DNA of 61,095 bases from Hyphococcus sp. (lineage in GTDB: Bacteria; Pseudomonadota; Alphaproteobacteria; Caulobacterales; Parvularculaceae), in assembly GCA_013002535.1 (NCBI GenBank), contig JABDJK010000103.1, positions 1 through 61,095 on the forward strand, given 5' to 3'. Each line of letters begins with the position of its first letter. Position 1 is the stretch's first letter. The position numbers were made by a program, and so were the translations under genes. The notes beneath the pieces are model-generated. The model was not told where the DNA came from and did not search any database. It saw nothing but the letters and a program-made list of their open reading frames with translations. Of this stretch, positions 19,806 to 29,364 are shown piece after piece.

Positions 19806-21197
19806 ATGGGCCTGACGAGCATATTTCGCGCATTTGGTGCGAGCTTGTTGATCGTCGCTGTCGCCATGATTGCTCCCTACTTTGTCGCGCTGGCGTCTGG
19901 CGATGAAACCAGCGGCGGCTTTCTGTTTGCAATTCTGGTTACGACTGTAACCGGCGCCGGTGCATTTGCTGCAAGTACGGGCCGATCACAGCCCGCTGAT
20001 ATGCGCGGCGCGCTGATCGTGATTTTATTGTGGTGGTGTATTGTTCCGATCTTTGCCGCGCTGCCGATTGCAATCAATGGCCTTACTTTCGCTGACGCTT
20101 ATTTCGAAGCAGTCTCTGCGATGACGACGACAGGCGCATGGCTGTCTGGCGCTGCAGCTATCGAAGGTGCTGCGGGAGCGCTTTGGCGTGCGCAACTCCA
20201 ATGGCTCGGCGGGCTTGCGTCGCTTTCAATAGCAGCGGCAATATTTATTAGGCCCGCGTTCATTGGCATCGACACACTGCTGCCGCCATTTTCACGCGGA
20301 GAAAAGGACTCCTATCTTCGCTCAATCCGTAATGCCGTCTCGGCGTTTGTCGTGGTCTATGCGATCATCACATGTTTCGCTTTCATCGTGCTTTCAATTA
20401 TGACGGATACGGTGCTCGACGCAGCGATAATTGCTTTGTCTACAGTTGCGTCGGGCGGTTTCATCCCGAGAGAAGGCGGCATCGCGGCATATTCGTCCGA
20501 TATGGCGCGCGTACTTTTTCCGATAATTGTACTGAGCGGCGCCAATTTCGTCTTGGTTGCACGCCTAATGCGTGGGTCGCGAGAGCGCGTACGCGATATG
20601 GAATCGCGCGCGTACTTTTTGATGATCATTATCGTTGCAATGTTGTTTTGGATTTTACTAGGCGCCGGCGACCTTGCTTTGATATTTCCGCAAATATTCA
20701 ACGCTGCGTCTTTATTATCGACAAATGGTTTTGTGATCGGCGAGGCGCCGCCATTGGCGGTCGCTATGGTGACGGCGATAATTGGCGGCGCCGCGGTTTC
20801 GACAGCTGGTGGTTTCAAAATATTGCGATGGCTTGTGATTATGCGCCGCGCGCGCGAAGAAATTCGACGATTGATTATTCCCAATGCGATTTTTGGTCGC
20901 CGCCGCGTGTCAAACGAGCTTGGCGTCTGGACGCATTTTCTTGTTTTCACTATGACACTTGGCATTCTCGTGATTGCGCTTTCCATGGGGGGGTATTCGT
21001 TCGATATCGTCGCAGCGACAGCAACGGCGGCGCTCAGCAATACGGGTCCGCTGATTTATGTTGCTGACAGCGGTATTGAAGGATACGCCTTTTTCAGTGA
21101 ACCAATCCGTTGGTTGTTGCTGGCGGCCATGATTATTGGGCGGCTTGAGGCTGCGGTTGCGCTGGCGCTGTTCAATATTGCATTTTGGAGGACGTGA
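19806..21197 (+). CDS. trkH: TrkH-family potassium channel subunit
   Basis: Membrane pore subunit partnering with TrkA. 463 residues, slightly short for TrkH, almost entirely hydrophobic. Four selectivity-filter-like loops are visible: SAMTTTGAWL, LSTVASGGFI, LLSTNGFVI and ALSNTGPLI, each with the conserved Gly. The adjacent trkA and these filters make a K+ role secure. Only six bases separate it from the transaminase gene downstream. Confidence 0.93.
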   Translation: MGLTSIFRAFGASLLIVAVAMIAPYFVALASGDETSGGFLFAILVTTVTGAGAFAASTGRSQPADMRGALIVILLWWCIVPIFAALPIAINGLTFADAYFEAVSAMTTTGAWLSGAAAIEGAAGALWRAQLQWLGGLASLSIAAAIFIRPAFIGIDTLLPPFSRGEKDSYLRSIRNAVSAFVVVYAIITCFAFIVLSIMTDTVLDAAIIALSTVASGGFIPREGGIAAYSSDMARVLFPIIVLSGANFVLVARLMRGSRERVRDMESRAYFLMIIIVAMLFWILLGAGDLALIFPQIFNAASLLSTNGFVIGEAPPLAVAMVTAIIGGAAVSTAGGFKILRWLVIMRRAREEIRRLIIPNAIFGRRRVSNELGVWTHFLVFTMTLGILVIALSMGGYSFDIVAATATAALSNTGPLIYVADSGIEGYAFFSEPIRWLLLAAMIIGRLEAAVALALFNIAFWRT

Positions 21198-21203
21198 CCC
21201 GCC

Positions 21204-22058
21204 ATGGCGAGAATTGCATATGTAAATGGCGAATTTATTCGGCTCTCGAATGCGGCAGTTCGCATAGAAGATCGCGGCTACCAATTCGCCGACGGTATTT
21301 ACGAGGTCTGCCTCGTTATCAATGGTGAATTCTGGGACCGCGATGGACACATGGCGCGCATGCGGCGGTCATTATCAGAGTTGAAGATCAATTTTCCTGT
21401 CAGCGACAATGCGATAGGCGTTGTTATTGCCGAATTGTTGCGCCGCAACCGACTGACGACAGCATTGGTTTACATTCAGATTTCCCGAGGCGTTTCACCG
21501 CGAAACCACCCATTTCCGAACCCGGCCGTCGAGCCCGCGCTGGTTATGACTGCTAGGCGTTTTAACATCAATCAAAGCGACGCTGCGGCAAAGGTTGGCG
21601 CCAGTGTCATCACTCATCCTGATATTCGTTGGGGCCGAGTGGACATTAAAACCGTCGGTCTCCTGCCCAATGTTTTGGCGAAGCAAGCCGCAAGGGAGGC
21701 CGGGGCGATTGAGGCCTGGCTCGTGCGGGATAGCAAAATTACCGAGGGGTCGTCATCCAACGCCTGGATCGTAGCAAAGGACGGAACCCTCATCACTCAT
21801 CCAAAAAACCATGAGATTCTTGGCGGTATAACGCGTGATACGGCAATGGCCTGTGCGCAAGAACTTCAGATTAAGGTCGAGGAACGCCCATTTACGGTCG
21901 AGGAAGCCTGTGGCGCCGCTGAGGCTTTTATTTCGTCGGCGACAAATTTAATTATGCCGATTGTGAAAATTGATTCCCACCAAATTGGCGACGGCGCGCC
22001 CGGACCGATATCCTTGCGTTTGCGCGGGGCCTATAAAAAATGCGCACCCGGTAGGTAA
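21204..22058 (+). CDS. D-amino-acid transaminase family, PLP fold type IV
   Basis: 284 residues. The N-terminus YVNGEFIRLSNAAVRIEDRGYQ, the PLP lysine in DIKTVGLLPNVLAKQAA (about residue 151) and ITEGSSSNAW (phosphate-binding Glu-Gly) identify the D-alanine aminotransferase / branched-chain aminotransferase / ADC lyase fold. In alphaproteobacteria the member between trkH and hfq is annotated as D-amino-acid aminotransferase (dat), which interconverts D-alanine and D-glutamate for peptidoglycan. Overlap in specificity within the family means the substrate is not certain. Confidence 0.88.
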   Translation: MARIAYVNGEFIRLSNAAVRIEDRGYQFADGIYEVCLVINGEFWDRDGHMARMRRSLSELKINFPVSDNAIGVVIAELLRRNRLTTALVYIQISRGVSPRNHPFPNPAVEPALVMTARRFNINQSDAAAKVGASVITHPDIRWGRVDIKTVGLLPNVLAKQAAREAGAIEAWLVRDSKITEGSSSNAWIVAKDGTLITHPKNHEILGGITRDTAMACAQELQIKVEERPFTVEEACGAAEAFISSATNLIMPIVKIDSHQIGDGAPGPISLRLRGAYKKCAPGR

Positions 22059-22133
22059 GCGCCAAAAATTCCCAAAAGATGTTGCGTTACCGTCAATCTG
22101 TGGCCACAATGATGTTGCACTGCAAAAAAATGA

Positions 22134-22139
22134 TATAAA
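22134..22139 (+). promoter_or_regulatory. possible -10 box before hfq
   Basis: TATAAA lies 19 bases before the hfq start, after an A-rich stretch. No convincing -35 sits 16-18 bases upstream, so it may be an incidental AT-rich site. The 99-bp gap after the transaminase gene would otherwise be the only room for an hfq promoter. Confidence 0.3.
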
Positions 22140-22157
22140 GGTGGGAGCGGTGGCAAT

Positions 22158-22400
22158 ATGACTGAAAAGAAACAAAATTTGCAGGACACGTTTTTAAATA
22201 ATGTTCGCAAATCAAAAGTTCCGGTCACAATATTTCTGGTCAACGGCGTGAAACTACAAGGGATTGTCAGCTGGTTTGACAATTTCTGTGTTTTGTTGAA
22301 ACGCGACGGTCATGTACAGCTTGTTTACAAGCACGCAATCTCGACAGTGATGCCGCAGCAACCGGTATCGCTTTGGGATGGCGACAACGACGAAGAATAA
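22158..22400 (+). CDS. hfq: RNA chaperone Hfq
   Basis: 80 residues forming the Sm fold. [20 protein letters not shown] carries the proximal-face Gln, [18 protein letters not shown] is the Sm1 region, and VYKHAISTV is the Sm2 YKH signature. The C-tail is short and acidic, as in alphaproteobacteria. Hfq anneals small RNAs to mRNAs. A GGGAGCGG lies upstream. It is followed at once by hflX, the same order as in E. coli and many proteobacteria. Confidence 0.97.
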   Translation: MTEKKQNLQDTFLNNVRKSKVPVTIFLVNGVKLQGIVSWFDNFCVLLKRDGHVQLVYKHAISTVMPQQPVSLWDGDNDEE

Positions 22401-22408
22401 TAATCCCA

Positions 22409-23761
22409 TTGTCTGAAAAACAAACGGCCATCGTTGTTCATCCGGCTTTGAAGGGCAGTATTGAAAATCGCTCGCCTGAGGCGCGGTTAGAGGAAGCTGT
22501 CGGTCTCGCTTCTGCGATTGATCTAGATATCGTTCATGCGGTTGTCGCGCCCACGCATATGCCGAAACCGGCGACGCTGTTGAGCGGCGGCAAGGTCGAG
22601 GAAGTAAACGCGACGCTCGAGGCGTTTGCGCCGCGCCCGGAATTGGTAATCGTCGATGGCTCCCTCAGTCCGGTGCAGCACCGCAATCTTGAAAAGGCGT
22701 GGAACGCCAAAGTCCTTGATCGCACAGCGTTGATCCTTGAAATTTTTGGATCACGGGCGCAAACCGCCGAAGGGCGCCTACAGGTCGAGCTCGCGCATCT
22801 CGACTACCAGCGCTCGCGATTAGTTCGATCCTGGACCCACCTGGAACGTCAGCGCGGCGGCGCCGGATTTCTTGGCGGTCCCGGTGAAAGGCAAATTGAG
22901 TCCGACCGGCGTCAACTATCGGACAAGATTGTTCGCCTGAAGAAAAAGCTCGAAGACGTACGGCGCACGCGGACGCTGCAGCGTGCAAAGCGCAAGCGGG
23001 CGCCGCACCCTATTATTGCACTTGTCGGCTACACCAATGCAGGTAAATCAACGCTTTTTAATCGTCTAACGCAATCATCTGTGATGGCCGAAGATTTGTT
23101 GTTTGCGACGCTGGACCCGACCATGCGCGCCTATGATTTACCTTCGGGTCTGCGTGTTATTTTCTCCGATACTGTTGGATTTATATCCGAACTGCCGACT
23201 CAGCTGGTCGCATCATTTCGGGCGACACTGGAAGAGGTTTTGGAAGCCGACGTCATACTTCACGTGCGCGATATTTCGCACGAGGATAGCGATGCACAAC
23301 GCAGCGATGTATTGGGTGTTCTCGATGAGCTCGGTATCCAAAGCGGCGACAACCGGCCAGTCATTGAGGCGTTCAACAAAATCGACATGCTTAGCGAAGA
23401 AGATCGGTTGACGGTCGAAGCCGTCGCTCGCGCAAGCAAAGACAATTTTCCCGGCGATTTAGAAAATCCAGTGCGCACGCCTGTCTCAGCAGTTTCCGGC
23501 GATGGCGTTGAAGAACTTTTGACGCTCATTGAAAGGGCGCTAACGGCGGCGCACGATACGCGGGTATTCGCGCTGGACGCCGCTGACGGGGCGCCGAGAG
23601 CATGGCTGCACCAGCGTACTGAAGTTCTCGACGAAAATTTTGATGACACCCTCTTGTTGTTGACCGTGCGGATTGCCGCAAAAACCCGAGGTCAATTTCT
23701 TAAGGCTTTTGAGACGGCGCAAGATGTAACGCCAAATGCTACGGCTCGCATGATCGCATGA
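22409..23761 (+). CDS. hflX: ribosome-associated GTPase HflX
   Basis: GTPase that splits stalled 70S ribosomes. From the TTG at 22409 it is 450 residues; an earlier TTG at 22373 would overlap hfq. The HflX N-terminal domain contains GSRAQTAEGRLQVELAHLDY and GGPGERQIESDRR. The G domain has VGYTNAGKSTLFNRLT (G1), DTVGFISELPTQLVASF (G3) and NKIDM (G4). The stop overlaps the next gene by four bases. The start codon is the uncertain part, because neither TTG has a strong Shine-Dalgarno. Confidence 0.92.
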   Translation: MSEKQTAIVVHPALKGSIENRSPEARLEEAVGLASAIDLDIVHAVVAPTHMPKPATLLSGGKVEEVNATLEAFAPRPELVIVDGSLSPVQHRNLEKAWNAKVLDRTALILEIFGSRAQTAEGRLQVELAHLDYQRSRLVRSWTHLERQRGGAGFLGGPGERQIESDRRQLSDKIVRLKKKLEDVRRTRTLQRAKRKRAPHPIIALVGYTNAGKSTLFNRLTQSSVMAEDLLFATLDPTMRAYDLPSGLRVIFSDTVGFISELPTQLVASFRATLEEVLEADVILHVRDISHEDSDAQRSDVLGVLDELGIQSGDNRPVIEAFNKIDMLSEEDRLTVEAVARASKDNFPGDLENPVRTPVSAVSGDGVEELLTLIERALTAAHDTRVFALDAADGAPRAWLHQRTEVLDENFDDTLLLLTVRIAAKTRGQFLKAFETAQDVTPNATARMIA

Positions 23762-24576
23762 TTGTTGATCCGGAGCGCGTCGCAGCAGTAGTTCGTGAAA
23801 TCGCCGATGAAGAAGTCGGCAAACGTTTTGGAAAATTGCAGGCCGGCGAAATCGACACGAAGTCGGGTCCGAATGATTATGTGACGTTAGCCGACCGCGC
23901 CGCAGAAACGAAACTGGAGCGGGCCTTAAGCGATATTTATCCCGCGGCCGGTTTTATCGGCGAAGAAAGCGCCGCCGCCGACCCCGCTATCGTCGACGCG
24001 CTACATGGCGACGGGAGTTTTTGGATTGTTGATCCGTTGGACGGCACGCGGAATTTCGTTCAAGGACGCAAAGAATTCGGTTCCATTATCGCACTAGTTG
24101 AGGATGGCGAGCTACGGCAAGGCTGGATATATGCGATCCCTGACGGGAAGTTTGCAATTGGCTCCGTCGGCGATGGTGTCATTTGGGATGGCGACAAATT
24201 GGGTCCTTTGCCGTCCGCGGCAGGCAGGTTAAAGGGCAGCCGGGCAATAGGAAATATCGACGACAAATGGAAACCAACGATAGTTGCGAACTTGCGGTCG
24301 CGGCTTGAAACAGAATCTATTCCGTGCGCCGCCTATTCTTATCTGGGACTTTTGCAAGGCAAACGCGACTTCGCGCTTTATTCGCGTTGCAGCCCTTGGG
24401 ACCATGTCGCCGGCATATTGATGCTGCGCGAAATCGGCGGCGAAGCCCGGTATATCGATAAGAACGAGCCTTATTCGCCGCCTGTCAGTCAGGGCAGGCC
24501 GATGCTCGTCGCCGGATCGCAGGATCGGTATCGTCGTGTTTGCGATCAGTTGCTCGGTGGCATTGCCGAGCCCTGA
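23758..24576 (+). CDS. inositol-monophosphatase family phosphatase
   Basis: 272 residues of the Mg-dependent FIG superfamily. Metal-binding motifs are GEESAA (Glu) and WIVDPLDGTRNFVQG near residue 90, and the C-terminal motif CSPWDHVAGILMLREIGG holds the last metal Asp. Candidates are SuhB-like inositol phosphatase, CysQ or the alternative histidinol-phosphatase HisN; sequence alone does not decide, and position after hflX is compatible with HisN-type genes in alphaproteobacteria. It overlaps hflX by four bases and is convergent with the helicase gene. Confidence 0.88.
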   Translation: MIVDPERVAAVVREIADEEVGKRFGKLQAGEIDTKSGPNDYVTLADRAAETKLERALSDIYPAAGFIGEESAAADPAIVDALHGDGSFWIVDPLDGTRNFVQGRKEFGSIIALVEDGELRQGWIYAIPDGKFAIGSVGDGVIWDGDKLGPLPSAAGRLKGSRAIGNIDDKWKPTIVANLRSRLETESIPCAAYSYLGLLQGKRDFALYSRCSPWDHVAGILMLREIGGEARYIDKNEPYSPPVSQGRPMLVAGSQDRYRRVCDQLLGGIAEP

Positions 24577-24598
24577 CGCATATTCAATTTGGCTTGGC

Positions 24599-25954
24599 TT
24601 ATGCCGCGCGCCTTGGCGCATTACTGCGTCGACCGCTGCGATTGCCGGGGCGTTTTTTACCTGAACGCTTGCCTTCAGCTTTTACGCCACCCGAATTCTT
24701 GCCGCTGGCGCCCTTACGTGACTCCGGGCTTGCGCCGCCGTCACGCTTTGATCCCAAAAACCGGCGCGATTTGAACTTTCCGCCGGATTTCTTCTTCGTC
24801 CGTGATTTCGCCGGCGGCTCTGCATGGAATTCATGGTCGGCGTCCACGTTGATTGATTCCTTCAATAATCGCTCAACGCCGCGCAACAACCCAATATCAG
24901 CCGGTGTGCACAAAGATACAGCTCGTCCCGCGGCGCCGTTTCGTCCTGTGCGGCCGACGCGGTGAATGTAAGCCTCGGGTTCCATCGGTAGGTCAAAATT
25001 GATGACGCGCTCAATGCCGGGGACATCTATGCCGCGAGCCGCAACATCCGTTGCGATCAGAATGTCAACAACGCCTTCGCGAAACTGCGTCAGGGTCCGT
25101 TGGCGCTGGCGTTGATTGCGATCGCCGTGAATGGCGTCAGTTTTCAACCCGTTTTTGGAGAGCACGCGGCTTAATTTATCAGCGCCGTACTTGGTCTTTG
25201 TAAAGACAATGACCTGCCCATCGCCGCCGTCGGTCAGAAGGTTTTTCAGCAGTGCTTTTTTGTTGTCGGCGGAAACATGCATGACCTGATGGTCAACCGA
25301 GGTTGAAACGGCAGTTTTGCGCTCGATATTGATCTTCGCTGGATTTTGTAAAAGTTCGGCGGCAAGCTTGCTTACAGCTTTATTCATTGTGGCTGAAAAC
25401 AATACCGTCTGATGGTCGTCAGGCAGTTGTCCGGCGATCGCTTTAACATCATGAATAAAACCCATATCGAGCATGCGGTCAGCTTCATCGAGGATAAAAA
25501 TTTCGGTTTGGTTGAACACAACGCTGCCGCGCCGTTCGTGGTCCATCAGTCGGCCTGGTGTCGCCACCAGAATATCAAGGCCGCGCTTCAGTTTACTGAA
25601 TTGCTTGCCGAAGGGCGCGCCGCCGTAAATTACGGTGGATTTGAGCTGCGTATATTTCGCAAGCGTATCGATTGCGGCGCCGATCTGGATCGCGAGCTCG
25701 CGAGTCGGCGCCAGTATCAATGCGCGAGGCGCGCCGGGCGGCGTCGCGGCGGGTTCTTCCAACAGGCGGTTCATCAACGGTAGCAAAAATGCGGCCGTCT
25801 TGCCGCTGCCGGTTTCAGCAAGGCCGACGAGATCGCGCCCCTGCATCAATGGCGGTATGGCGCTTGCTTGAATTTCAGTTGGTGTCGAGAAGTCTTGCGC
25901 ATCAAGTGCGCGCAACAACAAAGCGCTCAAATTGAGCGCAGCAAAATTGGTCAT
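24599..25954 (-). CDS. DEAD-box RNA helicase
   Basis: 451 residues. Q-motif FSTPTEIQASAIP, Walker A LAETGSGKTAAF, PTRELA, FILDEADRMLDMGF (motif II DEAD), FSATMNK (motif III SAT), GIDVPGIERVINFDLP and YIHRVGRTGRNGAAGRA (motif VI) are all intact. The C-terminal 80 residues are very basic (KSRTKKKSGGKFKSRR, GKRSGKKRPGNRSGRR), typical of RhlE-like helicases of ribosome assembly and RNA decay. The ATG at 25954 is preferred over an upstream TTG. Confidence 0.93.
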   Translation of the reverse strand: MTNFAALNLSALLLRALDAQDFSTPTEIQASAIPPLMQGRDLVGLAETGSGKTAAFLLPLMNRLLEEPAATPPGAPRALILAPTRELAIQIGAAIDTLAKYTQLKSTVIYGGAPFGKQFSKLKRGLDILVATPGRLMDHERRGSVVFNQTEIFILDEADRMLDMGFIHDVKAIAGQLPDDHQTVLFSATMNKAVSKLAAELLQNPAKINIERKTAVSTSVDHQVMHVSADNKKALLKNLLTDGGDGQVIVFTKTKYGADKLSRVLSKNGLKTDAIHGDRNQRQRQRTLTQFREGVVDILIATDVAARGIDVPGIERVINFDLPMEPEAYIHRVGRTGRNGAAGRAVSLCTPADIGLLRGVERLLKESINVDADHEFHAEPPAKSRTKKKSGGKFKSRRFLGSKRDGGASPESRKGASGKNSGGVKAEGKRSGKKRPGNRSGRRSNAPRRAA

Positions 25955-26054
25955 GTGGTCAAAGTCCTTCAACCGGTAGCCCCGCTAGACAATCTGGCGG
26001 GCATGCTTATTCCGGTGGGGGACGCAAAAGGTTAAAACCGAGGTCAGACCGGGC

Positions 26055-26070
26055 GCGGCGAAAACGCCGC
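26055..26070 (-). terminator. GC hairpin between cysNC and helicase genes
   Basis: GCGGCG-AAAA-CGCCGC is a perfect 6-bp stem with a four-base loop, flanked on the plus strand by T then seven A. On the minus strand, where cysNC ends 47 bases earlier, the T-run comes before the stem instead of after it, so it is not a textbook terminator for cysNC. It may still act as a 3'-end structure. Confidence 0.35.
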
Positions 26071-26116
26071 TAAAAAAACATCAAGGCGCGGCATATGGGG
26101 CAGGCAGCGCGCGGCG

Positions 26117-28021
26117 TCAACCCTCAAGGTATCCTTTAGACTCCAAATGCTCAACAATTGTCTCCGCAGCGCTTTCGGCGGAGACTTCTGACGTATCAAC
26201 ATCAATCTCTGCGTTGACCGGCGCCTCATAGGCGCTGTCGATGCCAGTAAAGTTTTTGATCTCGCCGCGACGCGCTTTTGCATAGAGGCCTTTCACATCG
26301 CGTTTCTCACAAACCTCGAGCGGTGTTGAGATATATACTTCAATGAATTCGTCTTCATCGAGAAGTTCGCGCGCCATGCGACGTTCGCTCTGAAAGGGTG
26401 AGATGAATGACACAAGCACGATCAGTCCTGCGTCGGCCATTAATCGCGCGGTTTCGCCAATACGGCGAATGTTCTCAACGCGATCGGCGTCGGTGAAACC
26501 GAGGTCCTTGTTCAAGCCGTGGCGCACATTGTCGCCATCCAGGATATAAGTATGCCGGCCCATATCGTGGAGTTTTTTCTCCACGAGGTTGGCGACAGTA
26601 GATTTGCCGGAACCGGAAAGCCCCGTGAACCACAAGACGCATGGGCGTTGATGTTTTGCTTTGGCGCGTGAAGGTTTGCCGACATCAAGGTTCTGCCAGT
26701 GAACGTTTTGTGCACGCCGCAGAGAGAATTCGATCATGCCAGCGCCGACAGTCGCATTCGTGCGCTTGTCGATCAGGATAAAAGACCCAGTTCTGCGATT
26801 ATCATCATATGCGTCAAACGCAACGCTTTGGGCCAGGTTGAGATTGCAATACCCGATGTCATTCAGCTCAAGTGTCTTGGCTGACTGGTGATCAAACGTA
26901 TTGATATTAATTTTGTGTTTGAGCTCGGTGATTGTCGCGGGCACAATCCGGTTTGCCGTTTTCAAAAGATATTGACGGCCCGGAAAAAGCTTTTCGTCCG
27001 ACATCCATAATAGATGCGCTGCAAATTGATCAGTCAGTTCCGCGGGCGATTGCCCAGCGCAGATGATATCGCCTCGCGAAATGTCGATTTCGTCTGTGAG
27101 TGTAATAGTGACAGCTTCATCAAACCCAGCCATTTCAAATTCGCCGTCTTGCGTTACGATCCGTTCAATCTTTGATCTTTTCGCAGATGGCATTACGACA
27201 ACTTCATCGCCGGGAGATGCCGTGCCGCTGGCGATCGTTCCGGAAAACCCGCGGAAATCGAGATTAGGACGATTTACCCATTGAACGGGCATGCGAAACG
27301 GTTTTTCAGCCAGATCACCGCGCACAGAAATCGTTTCAAGATAAGGGAGCAACGCGGCGCCGTCATACCACGGCGTTCGGCTGCTCTTTGAGATGATGTT
27401 GTCGCCCTCAAATGCAGACATCGGGATCGCTGCAATAGACTGAAACCCTAGGGCCTCGGCAAACTTTCGGTAATCCGTATCGATATCACGATAAATCTGT
27501 TCGGAATAATCAACGAGATCCATCTTGTTGATGGCGACAATGATGTGTCGAATGCCAAGCAATGAAGCGATATAACTATGCCGGCGGGTTTGATTGAGGA
27601 TGCCTTTGCGCGCATCGATCAAAATAACGGCGAGATCAGCGGTCGAAGCGCCGGTCGCCATGTTGCGCGTATATTGTTCGTGGCCCGGCGTGTCGGCGAC
27701 GATGAATTTGCGTTTTTCGGTCGAGAAAAAACGATAGGCGACGTCGATAGTGATGCCCTGTTCTCGCTCGGCGGCAAGCCCGTCAACAAGGAGTGCAAAA
27801 TCGATTTTTTCGCCTTGGGTGCCGTGCCGTTTGGTATCGTTTTCAAGCGTCGCCAACTGATCATCATAAAGAAGCTTGGAATCGTAGAGCAGGCGTCCGA
27901 TCAGCGTTGACTTTCCGTCGTCTACGCTACCGCAGGTGATGAAGCGGAGCAGCCCCTTTTTCTCGTGCGCAGCGAGATATTCAATAACATCTTCGTCGGG
28001 CAAGAGGGCAGCTGTTGACAT
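26117..28021 (-). CDS. cysNC: sulfate adenylyltransferase large subunit / APS kinase fusion
   Basis: 634 residues. Residues 1-430 are CysN, the GTPase that drives ATP sulfurylase: [16 protein letters not shown] (G1), [18 protein letters not shown] (G3), INKMDL (G4) and two beta-barrel domains. Residues about 445-634 are APS kinase: [18 protein letters not shown] (P-loop), [16 protein letters not shown], and [16 protein letters not shown]. The fused form, known from rhizobial NodQ and other alphaproteobacteria, makes APS then PAPS. Its ATG touches the cysD stop, so the two are co-translated. Confidence 0.97.
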   Translation of the reverse strand: MSTAALLPDEDVIEYLAAHEKKGLLRFITCGSVDDGKSTLIGRLLYDSKLLYDDQLATLENDTKRHGTQGEKIDFALLVDGLAAEREQGITIDVAYRFFSTEKRKFIVADTPGHEQYTRNMATGASTADLAVILIDARKGILNQTRRHSYIASLLGIRHIIVAINKMDLVDYSEQIYRDIDTDYRKFAEALGFQSIAAIPMSAFEGDNIISKSSRTPWYDGAALLPYLETISVRGDLAEKPFRMPVQWVNRPNLDFRGFSGTIASGTASPGDEVVVMPSAKRSKIERIVTQDGEFEMAGFDEAVTITLTDEIDISRGDIICAGQSPAELTDQFAAHLLWMSDEKLFPGRQYLLKTANRIVPATITELKHKININTFDHQSAKTLELNDIGYCNLNLAQSVAFDAYDDNRRTGSFILIDKRTNATVGAGMIEFSLRRAQNVHWQNLDVGKPSRAKAKHQRPCVLWFTGLSGSGKSTVANLVEKKLHDMGRHTYILDGDNVRHGLNKDLGFTDADRVENIRRIGETARLMADAGLIVLVSFISPFQSERRMARELLDEDEFIEVYISTPLEVCEKRDVKGLYAKARRGEIKNFTGIDSAYEAPVNAEIDVDTSEVSAESAAETIVEHLESKGYLEG

Positions 28022-29172
28022 TAAAAATATCCCTCTTGTTTTTTCTTCTCCATCGAAGCCGACTGGTCATGGTCGATTACGCGCCCCTGCCGCTCTGATG
28101 ATCGCGATATCAACATTTCCTGGATGATTTCCGGCAGCGTTGTTGCGTTTGATCGAACGGCGCCTGTCAACGGGTAACAGCCTAGCGTTCTGAATCGCAC
28201 CATCTCATTTCGCGGCGTCACGCCTTCGAGCGGCATCCGGTCGTCATCGACCATGATAAGTGTTCCGTCGCGTTCGACGACAGGGCGCTCTGCGGCAAAA
28301 TACAATGGAACGATAGGGATATCTTCGCGATAGATGTATTGCCAGATATCGAGTTCCGTCCAATTCGATAGCGGGAACACGCGAATGCTCTCGCCTTTAG
28401 CAATTTTTGTATTGTAAATATTCCAAAGTTCCGGGCGCTGATTTTTTGGGTCCCAGCGGTGGCCGGCTGATCGGAATGAAAAGATGCGTTCTTTCGCACG
28501 GGACTTTTCTTCATCGCGCCGTGCGCCGCCAAAGGCAGCGTCAAACCCATGTTTATCAAGCGCCTGTTTCAGCGCCAGCGTTTTCATGATGTCGGTGTGC
28601 ATTTGCGAACCATGGGTAAACGGCCCAACGCCCTGACGCACGCCGTCTTCATTGAAGTGTACAATTAGATCAAGTCCGAGGCGTTTTGCCGTTTCATCGC
28701 GAAACTTGATCATCTCCCGAAATTTCCACGTTGTATCCACGTGCATTAAAGGGAAGGGCGGCTTCGAAGGAAAGAACGCTTTCATCGCAAGGTGCAGCAT
28801 TACGGCAGAATCTTTGCCGACGGAATAGAGCATCACGGGGTTTTCGGTTTCCGCGGCGACCTCTCGCATGATGTGGATTGCCTCGGCCTCGAGCCGATCG
28901 AGATGTGTCATCGAACGAAGCGCTAAACCGTCGGTCGGTGTCGTTAACGTCGACTTGGCGCCAAATTGGGTTGTGGGTGAGTATTCGGCGTCAAGCGCCG
29001 CCAGGCGAGCATTCGCGGTCTCAAGCGTTTTTAAGGTGCATTGTCCGCCGTCTTTAAGTCTGGAAATCGTCTTGCCGTCATTGAACAATTTTCGCGAAAC
29101 GGTTGATAGCGATAGCCCTGCCTTATCTGCGAGTGTCTCGGCTTTTGCGACGAGGTCTTGGATTTCATTCAT
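28021..29172 (-). CDS. cysD: sulfate adenylyltransferase small subunit with N-terminal HTH-like extension
   Basis: 383 residues from the ATG at 29172, about 80 longer than usual CysD. Residues from [19 protein letters not shown] (about 86) onward are a complete Cys[17 protein letters not shown] (PP-loop), [32 protein letters not shown] and EGYF at the end. Residues 1-70 ([40 protein letters not shown]) match small helix-turn-helix proteins of alphaproteobacteria that resemble phage repressors. No Shine-Dalgarno precedes an internal ATG at CysD position 1, so the long form is the likely product. A GTG at 29181 is an alternative start. Confidence 0.93.
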   Translation of the reverse strand: MNEIQDLVAKAETLADKAGLSLSTVSRKLFNDGKTISRLKDGGQCTLKTLETANARLAALDAEYSPTTQFGAKSTLTTPTDGLALRSMTHLDRLEAEAIHIMREVAAETENPVMLYSVGKDSAVMLHLAMKAFFPSKPPFPLMHVDTTWKFREMIKFRDETAKRLGLDLIVHFNEDGVRQGVGPFTHGSQMHTDIMKTLALKQALDKHGFDAAFGGARRDEEKSRAKERIFSFRSAGHRWDPKNQRPELWNIYNTKIAKGESIRVFPLSNWTELDIWQYIYREDIPIVPLYFAAERPVVERDGTLIMVDDDRMPLEGVTPRNEMVRFRTLGCYPLTGAVRSNATTLPEIIQEMLISRSSERQGRVIDHDQSASMEKKKQEGYF

Positions 29173-29283
29173 AGCGGGCACTTTCGTGGGACAAACCCCA
29201 TGTATTTAGTGAAGACTTGAGCAAATCAACCAAAAGTTGCCAAAGCTGCTGTTTAATCTCTCAATTCGTACAAAATTTCGTGG

Positions 29284-29289
29284 TACAAT
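29284..29289 (+). promoter_or_regulatory. possible -10 box for regulator gene
   Basis: TACAAT in the 181-bp divergent region, 65-70 bases before the regulator start. It is preceded by a near direct repeat (TTCGTACAA / TTCGTGGTACAA) that could overlap the -35. A weak call. Confidence 0.3.
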
Positions 29290-29344
29290 ACCCATGTTTT
29301 GATGCGTCAACTTGCCAAGTGACCTTCTCGAAGAGGTTTCTTAT

Positions 29345-29364
29345 ATTTCTGTCATGACAGAAAT
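29345..29364. promoter_or_regulatory. perfect 20-bp palindrome on a start codon (candidate operator)
   Basis: ATTTCTGTCATGACAGAAAT is its own reverse complement over all 20 bases. Its dyad centre falls inside the ATG at 29354. A site of this length suits a dimeric winged-helix repressor, most simply the GbsR/MarR-like protein encoded from the same place. As RNA it would fold back and hide the start codon. Confidence 0.55.

Noticed and set aside
20357-21040. Antisense frame of 227 codons over trkH
   Set aside because: Codons mirror the hydrophobic trkH strand, rich in Ile/Ser/Arg, with no recognisable domain.
22081-22140. Sigma-54 type promoter before hfq
   Set aside because: GG and GC elements are 13 bases apart rather than 10.
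29173-29353. Riboswitch (SAM or cobalamin type) upstream of cysD
   Set aside because: The 181-bp region has no conserved riboswitch core; only the palindrome and short repeats stand out.
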